From Azolla caroliniana (Eukaryota; Polypodiophyta), in the NCBI GenBank assembly GCA_043228905.1, contig JBHGNT010000006.1, positions 20,274,001 through 20,338,000 on the forward strand: DNA of 64,000 bases, read 5' to 3'. The position numbers were made by a program, and so were the translations under genes. This document shows, one piece after another, positions 32,194-43,185 of this stretch (positions within the stretch are counted from its first letter, which is position 1; each line of letters opens with the position of its first letter). The notes under the pieces are model-generated. The model saw nothing but the letters and a program-made list of their open reading frames with translations, had not been told where the DNA came from and did no database searches.

Positions 32194-33936
32194 ACGTGAT
32201 GTCGACCCTCGGACACAATGTTGTGGTCTGAATCGCCAACTCTACCATTCTCTGCACGTTGTCAGTCACCGCGTTGTTTAATGGATCGCAGAAGACTACT
32301 TTGTCGGTAAGCTTAGATACTTTCTGTCGCATCTTCGTCCACAACACCGAATGGTCGTCATGCACGAACAGAATGAACATAAAATCACGTTCAGCCACCT
32401 TCCTAAGGATGGGTTGCCCCTTCATCGCTTGTTGGTGTAGATGCACCCACAATGGGTTGACGATGGTGAAGCGTTCTGTCACCCCGGGTGGCAGCGAGTA
32501 CTCCATAAACAACATGAATAAGGTCATAGTCCACATTGATGCCATTTCATGACACTTGCACATGCTCTCAAGGTCTGACTCAGTAACGTCAAGGGCCATA
32601 TTGAGACGTTGGCAGGTTAGCTAGTACTTGAATGCATAGAAATATGTAGGTTGAGTAGGTATATCACACTCAATGTCAGGTAGTAGGATACTAATTTATA
32701 TTTCACATAAAAAATACTTGGAAAGGTGTTTATTCGGTGTTTGGATCCACAACCTTATGCCCTTGTCGTGCTGAATTTGAACTGTGGCCACATCCAATGC
32801 AACGTCATTTGAATCTGATGTTAGGGTGACATAAAGATCAATGTTTGACTCAACCTCCTTCCATCGGACTGGCATCTTCTATTGTCTCTATCTCGGTGGA
32901 GTGGACACACCACCCTCAGATGGGTTTAGAGCCTCACTCACATCTGTGGACACACCCTGCGGTTGGGTGGATATCCCCGCCTTTTTACACCGTCTCACCA
33001 CAATAAGAAACATGTTATTATTTGAATTCTGCCAATAAACCCTCAAATACATATCTCAAATGAAATCCTCGCTCATACTTACAAAAGAATCCAAACCGGA
33101 TCTTATCTTCTTCGTCAACATCTCCAAACGCTCATTCTTTTTGGAGTCGTATATGGCCATCTCATTGTCCATAAATCGTGCTACGAACTCTGCCTTTGTG
33201 TCAAGACAGAGTTCAGTGGGAATAGAGTTGTACCTCAAAACAACCCTAACCTTCAACTTCTGGATATGTGTTTGCCGATTTCTATTGTACTTGATTTTGG
33301 GGTCCATGAATCTTCTAAGTGATCTCTGACGCTCATAGCTATTAAAGCATGCCCCCGGAGTACCCTCCTCTATACGCATCCCTCGTGGTAGGACTATGCC
33401 TATTCCATGTTCCCTGAGTAAATGTGATTCCATGTCACTTTTTTTACGATACCACCTTGGCGAGAGGCGGCAATACTCAATATAGATACACGCATGGGCC
33501 TTGTTGCCATTTGCATCTCTTCCAACCTTATACAACAAGTCTGGGCCAGGAGCATCTGTTCCTTATGTATGTGTTACATATTTAAGATTGACATAAAGAT
33601 TGGCATAAAGATTGACATATTGCAATGACACCAAATCCACATACCATTTGGAGCAGCATCTTGGTCAAATGTTGCCATGGCATGTATCGGCTCGACCTAA
33701 GGTAGATGAACCGCTAGTGTCTGATTCATTCTCTCCCCACCCTTAGAGATGTTGGTTGACGAACTTCTCCAATGTCTTCTAACGAAGTCCCTTTAACAAA
33801 TCACGAGTCAACATACATGCATCAAACCCTAAACCAGTATTAGGGGAGATTGGTTCGTGACATACCTATCTTGAGTTGGATATATGTCACCGTTATCGAA
33901 ATCCCACCAATGTTTGTACTTGGACTTGGAAGCCAT
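32194..33936 (-). pseudogene. Remnant of a spliced gene with a Ulp1-like protease end
   Basis: Minus-strand reading suggests several exons. A start at 33936 (MASKSKYKHWWDFDNGD) runs to a possible donor GTATG at 33865. A short exon around 33697-33645 (VEPIHAMATFDQDAAPN) ends at a GTATGT donor. An exon at 33555-33083 (PGPDLLYKVGRD, a Cys/His stretch ending MESHLLREHGIG, then KLKVRVVLRYNSIP) ends at GTAAGTATG. Further coding lies near 32870-32720. The last exon (32605-32194) looks like the Ulp1/C48 cysteine protease core: VTESDLESM, then FVHDDHSVLWTKM with a candidate His and VVFCDPLNNAV with a candidate Asp. The catalytic Cys region would lie beyond 32194, where Gypsy-1a cut the gene. Phase between the first two exons does not fit simply. 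It could be a host gene or a transposon-borne protease gene. Confidence 0.4.
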
Positions 33937-35460
33937 CTACCACCATTCAATTTCGGTCACTGAATTAGAGATAAATATAATTGCATCATTTTGTTGGATA
34001 TGATGTCTTAAACAATGATATCTCATATACCCACATATTATAAGGACTGGCTGGGATATTTTGATGAGTAATGGGACAGACAGATATTGACAGCGAGTGA
34101 GTGGGATCAAATTATTTCCCTATGTTTATTTGTCCACAACCCAAAGCGAAATACCCACATGAATGAAGTATTTTATGTGCTCAATTAAGTATAGTTTCGA
34201 ACCACATCCTATGTGATCAAATAAAATCTGAATGGACTAGAACATACAATTCAATGTCATTTCTTCATAACATACAAATATAGATGTCGGTTTGACCATG
34301 TATGACCTTAAATAATAAACATAGTAGGAAGTAACTAAATACTTGTTATTACCATGCTCTTGGTCTTTTCACTCGATATGTACTGGCATTCTACTTCACA
34401 TGTTGTTGCTTTCACAGCGTTAGCAGCTACTAGCATTGCATTATGAAAAAAGAACAATTTAAAAATGCAAAGAAGGACTTATGGAGTTAATACAACATTA
34501 GTTGTTATATGTAGAAACTTACATTACCGATGCTTCATTGTGAATCCTAGCTCAGATTGGTACAAAAAATAATCACATATGACATTGCCAAAAGATTAGA
34601 TACACAAACTTAACATTGCTGATTCTGTGTCATTGAGACTGGCACAGATTCGTACAAAATAAAATTTGCATTTGTAGCATTACCAGAAGATTAGATGTTA
34701 TATTAAAAAACTTACAGTTATTGATGCATTGTTGTTGAGGCTGGCACAAATTTGTGATTGATCAAAAGCGTTATCGTTTGCTTTCACAAGGATACCTGTT
34801 AGCCCAAGTTTCACAGTAAATTACGAAAGAAGACATTAAAACTTGAAGACATAAATGTGGCCATATGCATATTTATCTAAGTATATCTAATATAGCATCA
34901 TCACTTACATATGTTTACATCACTGATTCATATACAACCCATTGTTCAGAAATGGTCAATGCTTGTACTCCTTTCCCTTTGTTCCTTTTTTAGTATGTAT
35001 ACAGTCCAAAAGAGAACCAAAACAACCTAAACTTTTCTAAACATAAACTTTCATATGTAAACATTACTAACTCTTAACGTGTGAAATGGTGACCAAACCA
35101 TGTGCCAAACCATTAAAATAAGTTATTTATGAACACACAATTCGCAAATGATAGCATTTGCATGATGATTACCTAATGATTCACTTGCACATTTATCATC
35201 AACTAATCTTTAAATAGAAGAGTGCATTCAATTACTGAATTATGTTTGAAATGATACATCTCTTCACCTCAATAAAAAAGGGTTTAGGGTTTCCATGTCT
35301 CATCCATGAATAAACAATCAAGAATCGATGTCAAACGTTTAGTGCCATTTGGGAGGTTACCAATACACAATCTAGCCACCATGATATTGCCTCAAGAAGC
35401 AGTCTTTTAGCCACGACTGGAGCCATGGCATTCATTTACACATATCAAGCACTAAAAGTT
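33937..35460. other. AT-rich intergenic or intronic sequence without recognisable gene
   Basis: No open frame of interest. A loosely repeated segment of about 105-115 bp occurs three times between about 34520 and 34780 (landmarks CTTACATTACCGATGC, CTTAACATTGCTGATTC, CTTACAGTTATTGATGC, each followed by a GGCACA-like block). Confidence 0.5.
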
Positions 35461-35874
35461 TGTAAACGATTACTTGCGGAAGCATTAGAAAACAGAGAAA
35501 GCAAAGAATACACAGAGTACACGGGAGAGACAGAGAGAGCAGAACGTAAAAGCTATATTCAAAAACGATATAAACACTATGTCTTTACAACTGTGCTCAG
35601 TAGCACTATTTATACAAGTCCTCGTGGGACTGACAGAAGTACCGTGTACTTCAATGCTCACACGAGCATCTGACACTTACTACAAGACTATAACTGCCTA
35701 GTAGTCTAAACTAATATTAGGCCTCCGGTTACCGTCTGGATCCGGCTAACCGGCTCCCCAACTCACCGGCTCTATTGCTTGCCGGCTCGGTTGCTCATGG
35801 CTTACCGATCCGTCTCGCTTGCCGGCTCAGGCTTATTCAGCCGATCCGGCTCCAGTTGAGCTTGTCGCTCAACA
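35461..35874 (-). repeat. Solo copia LTR, distant relative of the Copia-beta LTR
   Basis: 414 bp, TGTAAACGATTACTTGCGG to GTCGCTCAACA, with a perfect 5-bp target duplication AAGTT at 35456-35460 and 35875-35879. It shares with Copia-beta LTRs the GCGGAAGC start region, the ACACAGAGxxTACAC run, CACTATTTATACAAGTCC and the CTTAC...GCCTAGTAGTCTA block. Orientation is inferred from that match. Confidence 0.9.
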
Positions 35875-35879
35875 AAGTT

Positions 35880-36496
35880 GCATTTTAGGTATTGTTGAGT
35901 TGTCACGATCTCATATACATTAAACGATCATATCATTGTTGCCTTGTCAAAAGATCTCATTACAACTTAAATTAATTGAAAACCAAAGCTTGGTTATGTT
36001 CCTTAAGAAATAGAATGCCATTCATCCTAACCTTAAAGTGATGAAGAAAATATGTTAACATTTGCTAGAGGCCAAAATCAGTGATGGTACGGCCCATGTA
36101 CTTTATGACCCTAAACCCTAAACCCTAATCCCTCACCTCCATGTCTCCCCCCCATATGTTATATCCTACTTATCATGTTGCAATAATTAGATGCCCTCTA
36201 TATAGTCTATTCCTTCCTTTTATGTAGTAAAACCCTAATCCCTCAACAAGAAAAAAAAACCCTCAACTATTCCAAACCCTAATCCCTCAACTATTCCTAC
36301 CACATGTAAAACAAATCAGAAAAAGTGATGTAATAGGGTTTAATACATACCTAGGAATAGTGACGGAGGAGATTGATTGCCACTTATGTCAATTGCAGGC
36401 CGCCTGATGATAGTTTTCTTTCCTGACAAAAAAACCCTATCAATCTCGTTTGAAAAAATGAGAGATAATGACAGGTTTTAGGCTTTTATAGTCGTC
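35880..36496. other. AT-rich intergenic sequence with a telomere-like motif
   Basis: No gene is visible. 36108-36133 contains three consecutive CCCTAAA-type units, and further AAACCCTAATCCCTCAAC blocks occur near 36231 and 36273. The CCCTAAA motif is the plant telomere type, but it is also a common promoter element (telo box). Confidence 0.5.
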
Positions 36497-36572
36497 GGTT
36501 GGGCGACCTGCATTGATGATTAAGTTGGTTGGGCGACCAACTTAATATAAACTTACCTGTGGTTGGGCGACC
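36497..36572. repeat. Three copies of GGTTGGGCGACC with a perfect hairpin
   Basis: GGTTGGGCGACC occurs at 36497-36508, 36527-36538 and 36561-36572. The middle copy sits in a perfect inverted repeat with 10-bp arms (TTAAGTTGGT at 36520-36529 and ACCAACTTAA at 36536-36545). The unit itself is a small hairpin (GGT/ACC). Confidence 0.8.
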
Positions 36573-37921
36573 TCTGCAGAACTTTCTTTTTCGTGCCCTC
36601 TTTCTTATCGAAATCTGACAGTGCAGATCGCACACGCCTTCCTCTGAGCGACCTGCACTATCTGTGGCCGCGATCCCTCACCAACCCTCTTTATGATTTG
36701 TGTCATAATAGACACGTCACACATGAGAATGATGATGATGATGATGGACACATGAGCATGCTCGTGTCTACCTGCTACCAAATATTAAAAGAGGGCAAAC
36801 GAGGGAATCACGGGCACGAACAGTGTAGGTGGTCGCTTGCAATTTGTGTCGTCCTATATATGGATAAAAAGTTGAACAACGTTTGTCATCAGGAGTCAAC
36901 TCTCTGACATCCTCTGTCATAAGGAACCCTACCGACTCAGAGAAGGATCCCCGACTCAAAGGTTGACATCAAAAACTTCGAAACATTAAAAGTAATAAAG
37001 TAGTAAAATAATAGAGTTATTCTTGGGATTTGATAGGTGTAGAGTTCGAAGTTTTGTGGCATGCCAAGAAGTTTTAAGGGGCCCTAATAATGGTATTGAA
37101 TTCAACACCTTAATTATAAAATGTGTTCATGGTGCCGTAACAGTCTTAAAGATATATCTTCATATCATGGTGTGCATCCCATGGAATGGTATCATAGATA
37201 ATCCAAATTATTCCTTTGGCAAAATGGCATTGAATATGTGAAGTACACTCTCAAGATTGTGCACTAGGTATTAAATCACATATCTAACAAAACTCTTGGT
37301 CTCAAACGCAAGTTGTAATTTGATTACGTTTATATTAACGTGGCAAATCTTCCCTGTATTTAGATTTGGTCTTTTGGAGAAATAGTTGACAAAAGGTTGT
37401 CCTCTTAACACCCTCTTGATTGCAATTACTTCTCATCCTTTACCTGATTTATACTTGCATGGTGTAAAATTGTCATCACCAAACGCTTAACCATATGTTG
37501 TTGACTGTACCTCCGTGCCCTAGTATATAACTAAACATTTGCAAACTTTGATAATTCACAGTTCACTGATGACATTCTAAATAAGATTGTTCTCCATCTT
37601 AGATATCGTCCAATGTGCAATATTCTTGCCAACGATCAAACAAGTTGAGAACTTGAAAATATGAAAAGTTGATGTATGTATTGGAAATTTGTAATGTGGC
37701 CTATGCATGGATTGCTACAATAGTGCAATCGACTTTTCTATTATTGATTTATTAGCCAAGAATGCAAGTGAGAATTTAAGGTGGAATGCCCTTGAACTAT
37801 TTTGGCAACATGATACAACCAAATAGGTATTTATAGAAAGTCAATAAAGTTATTTATTTAATGCTTGTCTAGTTCAAAATAGCTTGAATACATGTCATAT
37901 CAATGACTTTGCTTGGAAAGT
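36573..37921. other. Intergenic sequence, no supported gene
   Basis: A 114-codon open frame at 36563-36907 has no recognisable motif and includes a (GAT)n-encoded Asp run; I do not support it as a gene. The rest is AT-rich without a long frame. Confidence 0.5.
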
Positions 37922-38437
37922 GGTTTTGTGGCTAAAAACAATATTGGATGCAAATATTACTTGATTTGTGGAAATACAAGTCAAAGAATGGTCTCTTGAT
38001 GACATGTTCCTATAGCCAAAGAATTAACAACGTTTTGCTTAAATTTTCAATATAGCCATTATAAGCTATTTGTCATGAAATACTACAATTAATATGGCCG
38101 ATATCGTCGTGAACTTCCACTCGTAATTGTTATGCTACCATGTCCATGTCTCTAAGACTGTGAGCCCCAACTCAAACGTGGTTTTGTGGCTAAAAACAAT
38201 ATTGGATGCAAATATTACTTGATTTGTGGAAATACAAGTCAAAGAATGGTCTCCTGATGACATGTTCCTATAGCCAAAGAATTGACAACGTTTTGCTTAA
38301 ATTTTCAATATAGCCATTATAGGCTATTTGTCATGAAATATTGCAATTAATATGGCCGATATCGTCGTGAACTTCCACTCGTAATTGTTCTGCTACCATG
38401 TCCATGTCTTTAAGACTATGAGCCCTAACTCAAACTT
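37922..38437. repeat. 258-bp tandem duplication
   Basis: 37922-38179 and 38180-38437 are nearly identical (both start GGTTTTGTGGCTAAAAACAA and end near CCxAACTCAAAC). Only a few base differences are visible. The sequence has no recognised coding content. Confidence 0.9.
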
Positions 38438-38699
38438 CGATGATATCTATATGGAGCAAAGCTTGTGATAACTTTCAAGGGGATGGATGGACCGTTGACA
38501 TCAACACCCCAAGAGCGATCTGATGCATCGACTCTCAACCCAATTTCTGTCAAAGGGACCTTAGACATATTGTTGGCGCCATAGGGATTAAGCGATTGTT
38601 CTACATGAGGTGGCTTGTTTGTAGGAAGTTTCAATAGTGGTATAGGTTTTGGGAAGCCTATCAAGCAAAGGGGATCTTCGACATTTTGTTGCAGGCTTG

Positions 38700-39186
38700 C
38701 AAATGTCAGGCTTCTATACAAGCAAATTTGGATAAAATCATTGACATTCAGAAGCTAGGACGTGGATATTATCAATTAGAATTCGAGAAGGCCGAATAAG
38801 TTTCTCGTCTCTTGTCATTGGGTTCGGCAGATCTTAAGGGTGCTTTGGCTAAATTTTATCCTTGGCATCATGGATTTAATATTGCTGCATTACAGGAGGA
38901 TCCAGCCGCTACGTTCACTTGCACGACGGTTTTTCCCAGCTTGGAGAAAGAATGGAGGAAGATAATACCTAAAATAGGTGGAACAATTGGTAGAGTCTTG
39001 GCTTTTCACCTACGGACTACACATGATGTTATGGAAGGAGGAGGAGCTCCGTTGGTGAAATTGTTATGTCGGAAAGGACCTAAATTACCGCGGTTACGGT
39101 TGATTCAATTACCAAAATTAGATGGAAATAGTTTTCAGAAAAAATCAGAAGGTTGTATATTATGGTTTACCAAATCAATGTTATAA
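38700..39186 (+). pseudogene. LINE ORF1-like fragment
   Basis: The reading continues from about 38730 (KIIDIQKLGRGYYQLEFEKA), through a stop, to an open piece at 38812-39186 (LGSADLKGALAKFYPWHHGF, TTVFPSLEKEWRKIIPKIGG, GRVLAFHL, and RLIQLPKLDG). The pattern resembles the DUF4283-type N-terminal domain of plant L1 LINE ORF1, which binds RNA. The strand and order agree with the LINE reverse transcriptase at 40491. No zinc knuckle is visible before the stop. Assignment by pattern only. Confidence 0.4.
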
Positions 39187-39488
39187 GGTGTAACGAAATA
39201 GGTCTATGATAGATTGACATATTCACATTCATGGGGGTTACCAAATGAACGCATACGAATATGCAAGCATGCATGAAAAATATTGGTAAAAAAAGAAAAA
39301 GAAAAAGAGTTCATACTCTTTAGTTTCTTAGATATATCATATAACAAAGAGACTTTCACATTAAAAAGGGGATATTTAACTTCACATTAAAATGGAGACT
39401 TACACTAAATAATATTTTTATATAATGGATGGAAAACTTAAAAGTATTTGTTTTATTTTTAATAAATAAATAATAGATAATAAATAAA

Positions 39489-40225
39489 GGAAATTGGTAA
39501 ATTCACAGTTTTTTTTGTATTTTCACAGTTTGTTTTTGTATTTTCACAATTTTGTTTGTATTTTCACAGTTTATTAAGATTTGGAGCATGTTCTAGCATT
39601 GTGTCCAAGCTCTCCGCAATTCCTTCCATCTTTGTAGAAATATTTTCCATTCGTCTTCTTTCTTGAATACCAAACAAACTAATTTCCTATATTTCGAATG
39701 GCCAATCAAACTATCAGGTATTTCATGGTTGTGATCACCCAAAATCTTTCGAACATACCAAATGCCTTTTTTGCACCCACAAATGATTTCAAAAGTGCAA
39801 TATGTTAGCCTGGATCCCTTTTTCCTTTTCTGATCGCCATCGCTGGTCTCCTTGACCTTTGGTTCTCCACCCAAATCACACTTCAACTCGACTCTATTAT
39901 AAGCAAATCTTTTCGTTGTTAAAACAACACCTTTTTGAACATATTCTGCTTTGAGAGCTTCAATCATAGCTTCTTTGGAAGAATACCCAGATTCCATCCC
40001 CCAAAAAAAGGAAGAGAGAGAGAGAGAGAGAGAGAGAAATGCATAATATGCAGGGAGGGAGGGAGCCGTTACTGAGAGCAAGCGAGCGAGTAATTTCCGC
40101 GCCTCTGTTTATAACAAAATATGTAGTGCAAACATAAATTGTGAGTGAGCACACAAATAATCATATTTCTCAACTAAAAAAAAAGCTGTGAAAATACAAA
40201 AACAACTGTGAATTTACCAATTTCC
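39489..40225. mobile_element. MULE-derived non-autonomous transposon with 40-bp inverted repeats
   Basis: Terminal inverted repeats at 39489-39528 and 40186-40225 match at nearly all 40 positions (outer end GGAAATTGGTAAATTCACAG). The flanks carry an 8-bp direct repeat TAAATAAA (39481-39488 and 40226-40233), within the size range of Mutator-like target duplications, although the area is AT-rich. The 737-bp element contains a minus-strand FAR1-like coding fragment. It lies within the LINE remains. Confidence 0.8.
39593..39997 (-). CDS. FAR1/MULE-type DNA-binding domain fragment
   Basis: 134 residues from ATG 39997 to a stop at 39593. The sequence YCTFEIICGCKKGIWYVRKI followed by GDHNHEIPDSLIGHSKYRKL is the FAR1-type zinc domain (Cys, Cys, then H-N-H) found at the N-terminus of Mutator-like transposases and FAR1/FHY3 proteins. 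There is no MULE transposase catalytic DDE region. It fills most of a small transposon with matching inverted repeats, so it is probably a deletion derivative of an autonomous MULE. It could encode a free DNA-binding domain. A (GA)n tract lies just upstream at 40013-40036. Confidence 0.65.
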   Translation of the reverse strand: MESGYSSKEAMIEALKAEYVQKGVVLTTKRFAYNRVELKCDLGGEPKVKETSDGDQKRKKGSRLTYCTFEIICGCKKGIWYVRKILGDHNHEIPDSLIGHSKYRKLVCLVFKKEDEWKIFLQRWKELRRAWTQC

Positions 40226-40490
40226 TAAATAAAAGGTTCATTAATTCCCAACTTTTTACTCTCCCACAAAAATTGATATTTTTATCTGTTATTAAAAGGG
40301 GACCTCACACTAATAATATTTTTATAATAGATATAAAACTTACATGTATTTGTTTTATTTTTTAATAAAACAAAAAACAAAAATAAATAAAAGGTTACCA
40401 TAAATTTTCATATTTTTATCTCACATTAAAAAGGGGACCTCACACTAATAATATTTTTATAATAGATATAAAACTTAAAGGGTTTAGGGT
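40226..40490. repeat. AT-rich repeated blocks beside the MULE derivative
   Basis: A block containing CACACTAATAATATTTTTATAATAG recurs near 40307 and 40441, with a diverged copy near 39405 on the other side of the transposon. The repeats are therefore part of the surrounding DNA and older than the insertion. No gene is visible. Confidence 0.6.
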
Positions 40491-40992
40491 TTGGGGTTTA
40501 CCCTCGCCCCCTTTCTGTTAATTTTTATTACTGAAGCAATGCCTGCCTTTTTTAATAGTCAATGGGCAAATCTACATAGTCTTTCGATCCCTAACTCAAG
40601 GAAGTTCCTGTTGGACTCGGAGTTCGCAGACGATACGATGTTGTACCTCCAAGGAAATCAAGCGAATCTTCTTTTGCAAAGCATCAGGTGCCTCCATCAA
40701 TTGGAATAAGTCCAAGGGTTTCTGGATTAGCTCGGAGTCAGACCCTGTATGGAGGCCAAATGTTGAATTCAAATGGATTGTAAAAGGGGAAGACACTAGA
40801 TATCTGGGAATGTGGATTGGTGTAGATATCAACAAAGGAATTCAGTTGCAACAAAATCAAAGTAAAATTTGTGACAAAATATGCAACTGATCGGCAGGAT
40901 CATAGTAGCTAACCATGTGCTCTTGTCTACGTTATGGCATGTAGTTTCAGTGTGGATGTTTGACAAGCAAGCTATTCGTACTGTTAAAGCGT
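40491..40992 (+). pseudogene. LINE reverse transcriptase, central part
   Basis: 40491-40709 encodes LAPFLLIFITEAMPAFF and the catalytic FADDTMLYLQGN, the A-D-D motif typical of plant L1-type RT. A frameshift follows, then SKGFWISSESDP and TRYLGMWIGVDINKG, corresponding to the thumb region. The frame is cut at 40992 by TR-GAG-2 and resumes at 47125; without the insert the sequence reads VKACIRGFLWDG across the junction. Confidence 0.8.
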
Positions 40993-41609
40993 TGTCGTGA
41001 AGAATTTCGGCCAGAGGCGGAAACCGGGAAACATTGGCTACATCGGCGGGGTGCAGCGTGTGTACGCACCCATGTACATTTAGTGTGAATAACGAGGGCG
41101 CCTTTATGGCGCCGAAGAGTAGTCAAGTCGGGACAGACGATCCCATGTAAGTCGGGATCTATCCCACATTGTAACGCATCCCTCTCCTTGTTCTATAAAA
41201 GGAAGGGAACGCCCTTTGTGAAAGGGTTGCCCATTTTTGCGTTAGAGGGTATACCATTAGTCTAGGGTTAGTGTTTCTGTTTCTTCTTCTTCTTCTTCTT
41301 CCCCTTCGTGATTTACTTAGGGTTTGGTTCGGCTCGGCCTCCTCTGCAAGACCCCGCTCAGCGCGACGGGCCCGAGAGCTCCCCGACGGCGGCTTGGCAG
41401 TAGACGACTGTTGTAAGCTATCTTGGTCTGACTCAAAGCCGGGAATGTATTCTTCTTTTATATATATATATATATACGTTTGCATCTGTCTGTGTATATT
41501 CGCGTCTATGTTGGTGTCGGGTGTTTCCCCCTTTCCTGCGTTTCTTGTACATAAGGGCGTGAGGCGGGTGTGTGTGTGTGTGTGTGAGTGTGTGTGCGTG
41601 AGTCAGTGT

Positions 41610-41643
<34 letters not shown>

Positions 41644-41772
41644 TCGGTTGCTTCCGGTGTGCTTCTGGGATGCCCAGAAACGGTGAATCACGACTTCCTA
41701 CGCTCCATCACTCCCTAGTCCAAGACCCCCGTGGTCCCGCCTTTCTCCACGCACGCGCGTAACAACGTGACA
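40993..41772 (+). repeat. 5' LTR of TR-GAG-2
   Basis: It begins TGTCGTGAAGAATTTCGGC and ends AACAACGTGACA. TATA box TATAAAA lies at 41194-41200. It contains (TA)n, (TG)n and (CT)n microsatellites. Its first bases match the Gypsy-3 LTR start (TGTCGTGAAGATTTTCGGC on the minus strand) with one difference. Confidence 0.9.
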
Positions 41773-41775
41773 TAT

Positions 41776-41793
41776 TTGGTGAACCCGACGTGA
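41776..41793 (+). other. Primer-binding site of TR-GAG-2
   Basis: TTGGTGAACCCGACGTGA, identical over 18 bases to the site of Gypsy-1b (minus strand 61806-61823). The tRNA was not identified. Confidence 0.82.
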
Positions 41794-41809
41794 AAGGCGG
41801 CAAGGGAGG

Positions 41810-43185
41810 ATGGAGTCGGAAGACGACGACCTTGCGGAGATGGTGGCCGAAGTGGTGTTGGAGTCGGCCGTTTCAACGGGGACAAAGTCCCATCTTACTT
41901 GGAAGCCTACAACGCGGAAATGGAGGAGTGTGGCATAGACGAGGCGTTGAGGCTGGAGTTCTTCTATTGGGTCGTGGCTGTCCGAATGCATGCGGAAATA
42001 AAGGAGCTCCGTGAGGCTCATAGTTTGTGGGAGGCCTTCGAAGAGGCGCTCCTGAAGGCATATGGAGGACGGCGGAAGAGCCGGGGACGGCACGACTTTG
42101 ACTAGTGGGTAGCATCGGCAAAGAACCACCAGGGCGCGACCAAGGCGTTCCGAGAGTTCGAGCGACGGCTTGCTCGGCTCCCGGAGCGGGAACAAGGTTT
42201 GGTGGGGGCGGACAAAGTCCTTTTGTTCGTCAGGTCGATCGACCAAGCGGAACGGGAAGCCATTGGGATTGAGCTCGAAGACGATGACGAAGCGAATGGG
42301 CTTACGGAGGACTGGTCGAAGGTCGGAAGGGTGTGCCAACGGCTAGACAACGAGCGAGCCGAGAAGGCTAAGAGGAAGGTACGCGACGGCGTGCCATCAC
42401 AGCAGGAAGAGGCCGAACGGCAAAGAGAGTCGGCAAGGGTCGGCGTTGGGGCCAGGATTGCGGAGGTGTACGCAACTCTCGAGGCGATGCTCGAGGAAGA
42501 GGAAAGACGGAGGCCGCAAGCCGAGACTGAGAAGACGGACTTGCCCCACGCGACGGCGAAAGATCGGTACGACGGTACCACGGGAGAGGGTGCGGAACGA
42601 AACGCCCTCTCGACTTGTGGAGATAGAACGGCCAAGGACGAGGCCGAGATACAGATCGCAGAACCAGAACGTTGGGACCAGCGGTTTCGGGCGTGTCAGC
42701 CCGAGATCCCGGTCATGAGAGAAGCAAGCCCAAATGGGGCTTGCGCGATCGGTAAGAAGACGACCGCCGACTGCGAAGAGTCGATGGCTACGGACAAGAG
42801 CGTAAAACGGACGGGTGATTCTTTGTGTCTTCCCACACTTGCTCCCGAGACGTTGGCAGTCGGGCCCGAGTGCCCACGTGAGTCCCAAGCGGAGGAAGGC
42901 GGCGGAGAAAGGCCAAGAATCACCGGTGAGACGATACGGGGAAGGAGCGGACGAAAGCCCACGGACCCGATTCCGGAGAACTCGGCATTCGGGCCCGTAT
43001 GGCCATGTAAGACCGAGGAGATGGATGACGGTACCGAGGAGTCCTTGCACGATACCAGCGAAGACGGATGGGAAACGGCCTGCGAGGAGGCCGAGGACAT
43101 AAGCGGCACGAGAAGATCGGCATTCCGATTCGTATGGAGCAGAATTCGATCGTGGATCATTCGATCGGGGCCGGATTCGGCATGA
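41810..43185 (+). pseudogene. gag: TR-GAG-2 gag, broken
   Basis: It begins MESEDDDLAEMVAEVVLES like TR-GAG-1. A deletion of about 64 bp between two GAGTCGG direct repeats then shifts the frame. The gag core resumes in a second frame at about 41880 (YNAEMEECGIDEALRLEFF) and meets TAG at 42103, where TR-GAG-1 has CAG. It then stays open to 43185 (VGADKVLLFVRSIDQAERE, TEDWSKVGRVCQRLDNERA and a long charged C-terminus ending SIIRSGPDSA-like). No zinc knuckle is present. The gag must be supplied by another copy. Confidence 0.82.

Noticed and set aside
36108-36133. True interstitial telomere array
   Set aside because: Only about three units of CCCTAAA; too short, and such words are common in plant promoters.
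36563-36907. 114-codon open frame as a gene
   Set aside because: No recognisable motif, an Asp run from a GAT microsatellite, and no supporting context.
38425-38721. 98-codon minus-strand frame with VDASDRSWG resembling an RNase H start
   Set aside because: A single short match with no flanking RNase H or RT motifs; the opposite strand carries LINE ORF1-like sequence next to it.
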